Source of the DNA: Clostridia bacterium
Lineage (GTDB): Bacteria; Bacillota_A; Clostridia; Christensenellales; Aristaeellaceae
Direction of reading: 5' to 3'
DNA: 12,647 nt
Assembly (NCBI GenBank): GCA_017530275.1
Contig: JAFXMP010000294.1
Coordinates: 1-12,647, forward strand
Part shown: positions 12,488 to 12,647 of the stretch, in pieces
Numbering within the stretch: position 1 is the stretch's first letter
How the letters are laid out: the number at the start of each line of letters is the position of its first letter
Program-made: the position numbers and the translations under genes
Notes under the pieces: model-generated
The model's database searches: none
Seen by the model: only the letters and a program-made list of their open reading frames with translations
Told to the model about the DNA's origin: nothing

Positions 12488-12518
12488 ACCCGCAAATCCT
12501 TAACACACAAGGTCACTG

Positions 12519-12551
12519 AAAAAGTCAGTTCTGAAAAAGGACTGGCTTTTT
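12519..12551 (+). terminator. intrinsic terminator of tRNA-Arg(CCG)
   Basis: A 14-bp stem with two G-U wobbles (12519-12532 with 12538-12551) surrounds a 5-nt loop. The 3' arm ends in five Ts. It lies 31 nt after the CCA end of the tRNA. The wobbles orient it for the plus strand. Confidence 0.88.
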
Positions 12552-12596
12552 CGCATACATAGATGTAGAATAGAGAGGACGAAAGGCGGTGGGAGG

Positions 12597-12647
12597 ATGC
12601 TGAAGGAATATGGACAAACCAGGATGGAATTATCCCCTTATCAGAAT
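12597..12647 (+). CDS. 5' end of an unidentified gene, cut by the window edge
   Basis: ATG at 12597 opens a frame of 17 codons to the window end, reading MLKEYGQTRMELSPYQN. Upstream DNA is purine-rich: AAAGG at 12582-12586 is 10 nt from the ATG, and GGGAGG directly abuts it. An internal ATG at 12624 is an alternative. The start vaguely recalls IS1182-type transposases, but 17 residues cannot settle this. Only a weak -10-like TAGAAT (12566-12571) is visible ahead of it. Confidence 0.5.
   Translation, partial: MLKEYGQTRMELSPYQN

Noticed and set aside
12238..12516. 92-codon minus-strand open frame over tRNA-Arg(CCG)
   Set aside because: Same artefact type (ATRTRGLQSRSLTLYPTELR) opposite a tRNA gene, its promoter and the ktr terminator.

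Overview
The window looks like a chromosomal segment of an anaerobic Bacillota (Clostridia-type) bacterium. Supporting this are an oxygen-sensitive class III ribonucleotide reductase, near-consensus sigma-A promoters with 17-18 bp spacers, strong AGGAGG-type ribosome binding sites, a KtrAB potassium transporter, and tRNA genes that all encode their 3' CCA. The coding DNA is fairly GC-rich while the promoter regions are AT-rich. I cannot name a genus.

Layout, left to right. (1) Bases 125-554, minus strand: a tRNA operon with a consensus promoter, transcribed Arg(TCT), His(GTG), Gln(TTG), Lys(TTT), ending in an intrinsic terminator. (2) Bases 661-4672, minus strand: an operon of two overlapping half-transporter genes forming a heterodimeric ABC exporter of the BmrCD / TM287-288 / LmrCD type, with one consensus and one degenerate ATP site. 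Its roughly 210-nt leader contains a 28-codon leader peptide with a strong Shine-Dalgarno, three mutually exclusive RNA helices and an intrinsic terminator before the first structural gene. This is the layout of a ribosome-controlled transcription attenuator and is the most notable thing in the window. (3) Bases 4731-7412, plus strand: RNase Z (rnz), the ribosome-assembly GTPase Obg with its own promoter, and a YhbY/CRM-domain ribosome-associated protein, which together form an RNA-processing and ribosome-biogenesis group. (4) Bases 7442-9960: anaerobic ribonucleotide reductase nrdD behind a perfect-consensus promoter with one strong and one weaker NrdR-box-like site. No nrdG activase gene is adjacent. 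(5) Bases 10082-12352: ktrB and ktrA, preceded by tandem 11-bp direct repeats and followed by what reads as the last ~23 codons of an OmpR/KdpE-type response regulator, a gene relic. (6) Bases 12354-12551: a single tRNA-Arg(CCG) with unusual sequence features, its own promoter and a terminator. (7) At the right edge, the first 17 codons of an unidentified gene.

The most unusual signals are regulatory: the attenuator of the ABC exporter operon, the NrdR sites and palindromes at nrdD, and the repeat array plus response-regulator relic bracketing ktrBA. All calls come from reading the sequence. No searches or folding programs were run.
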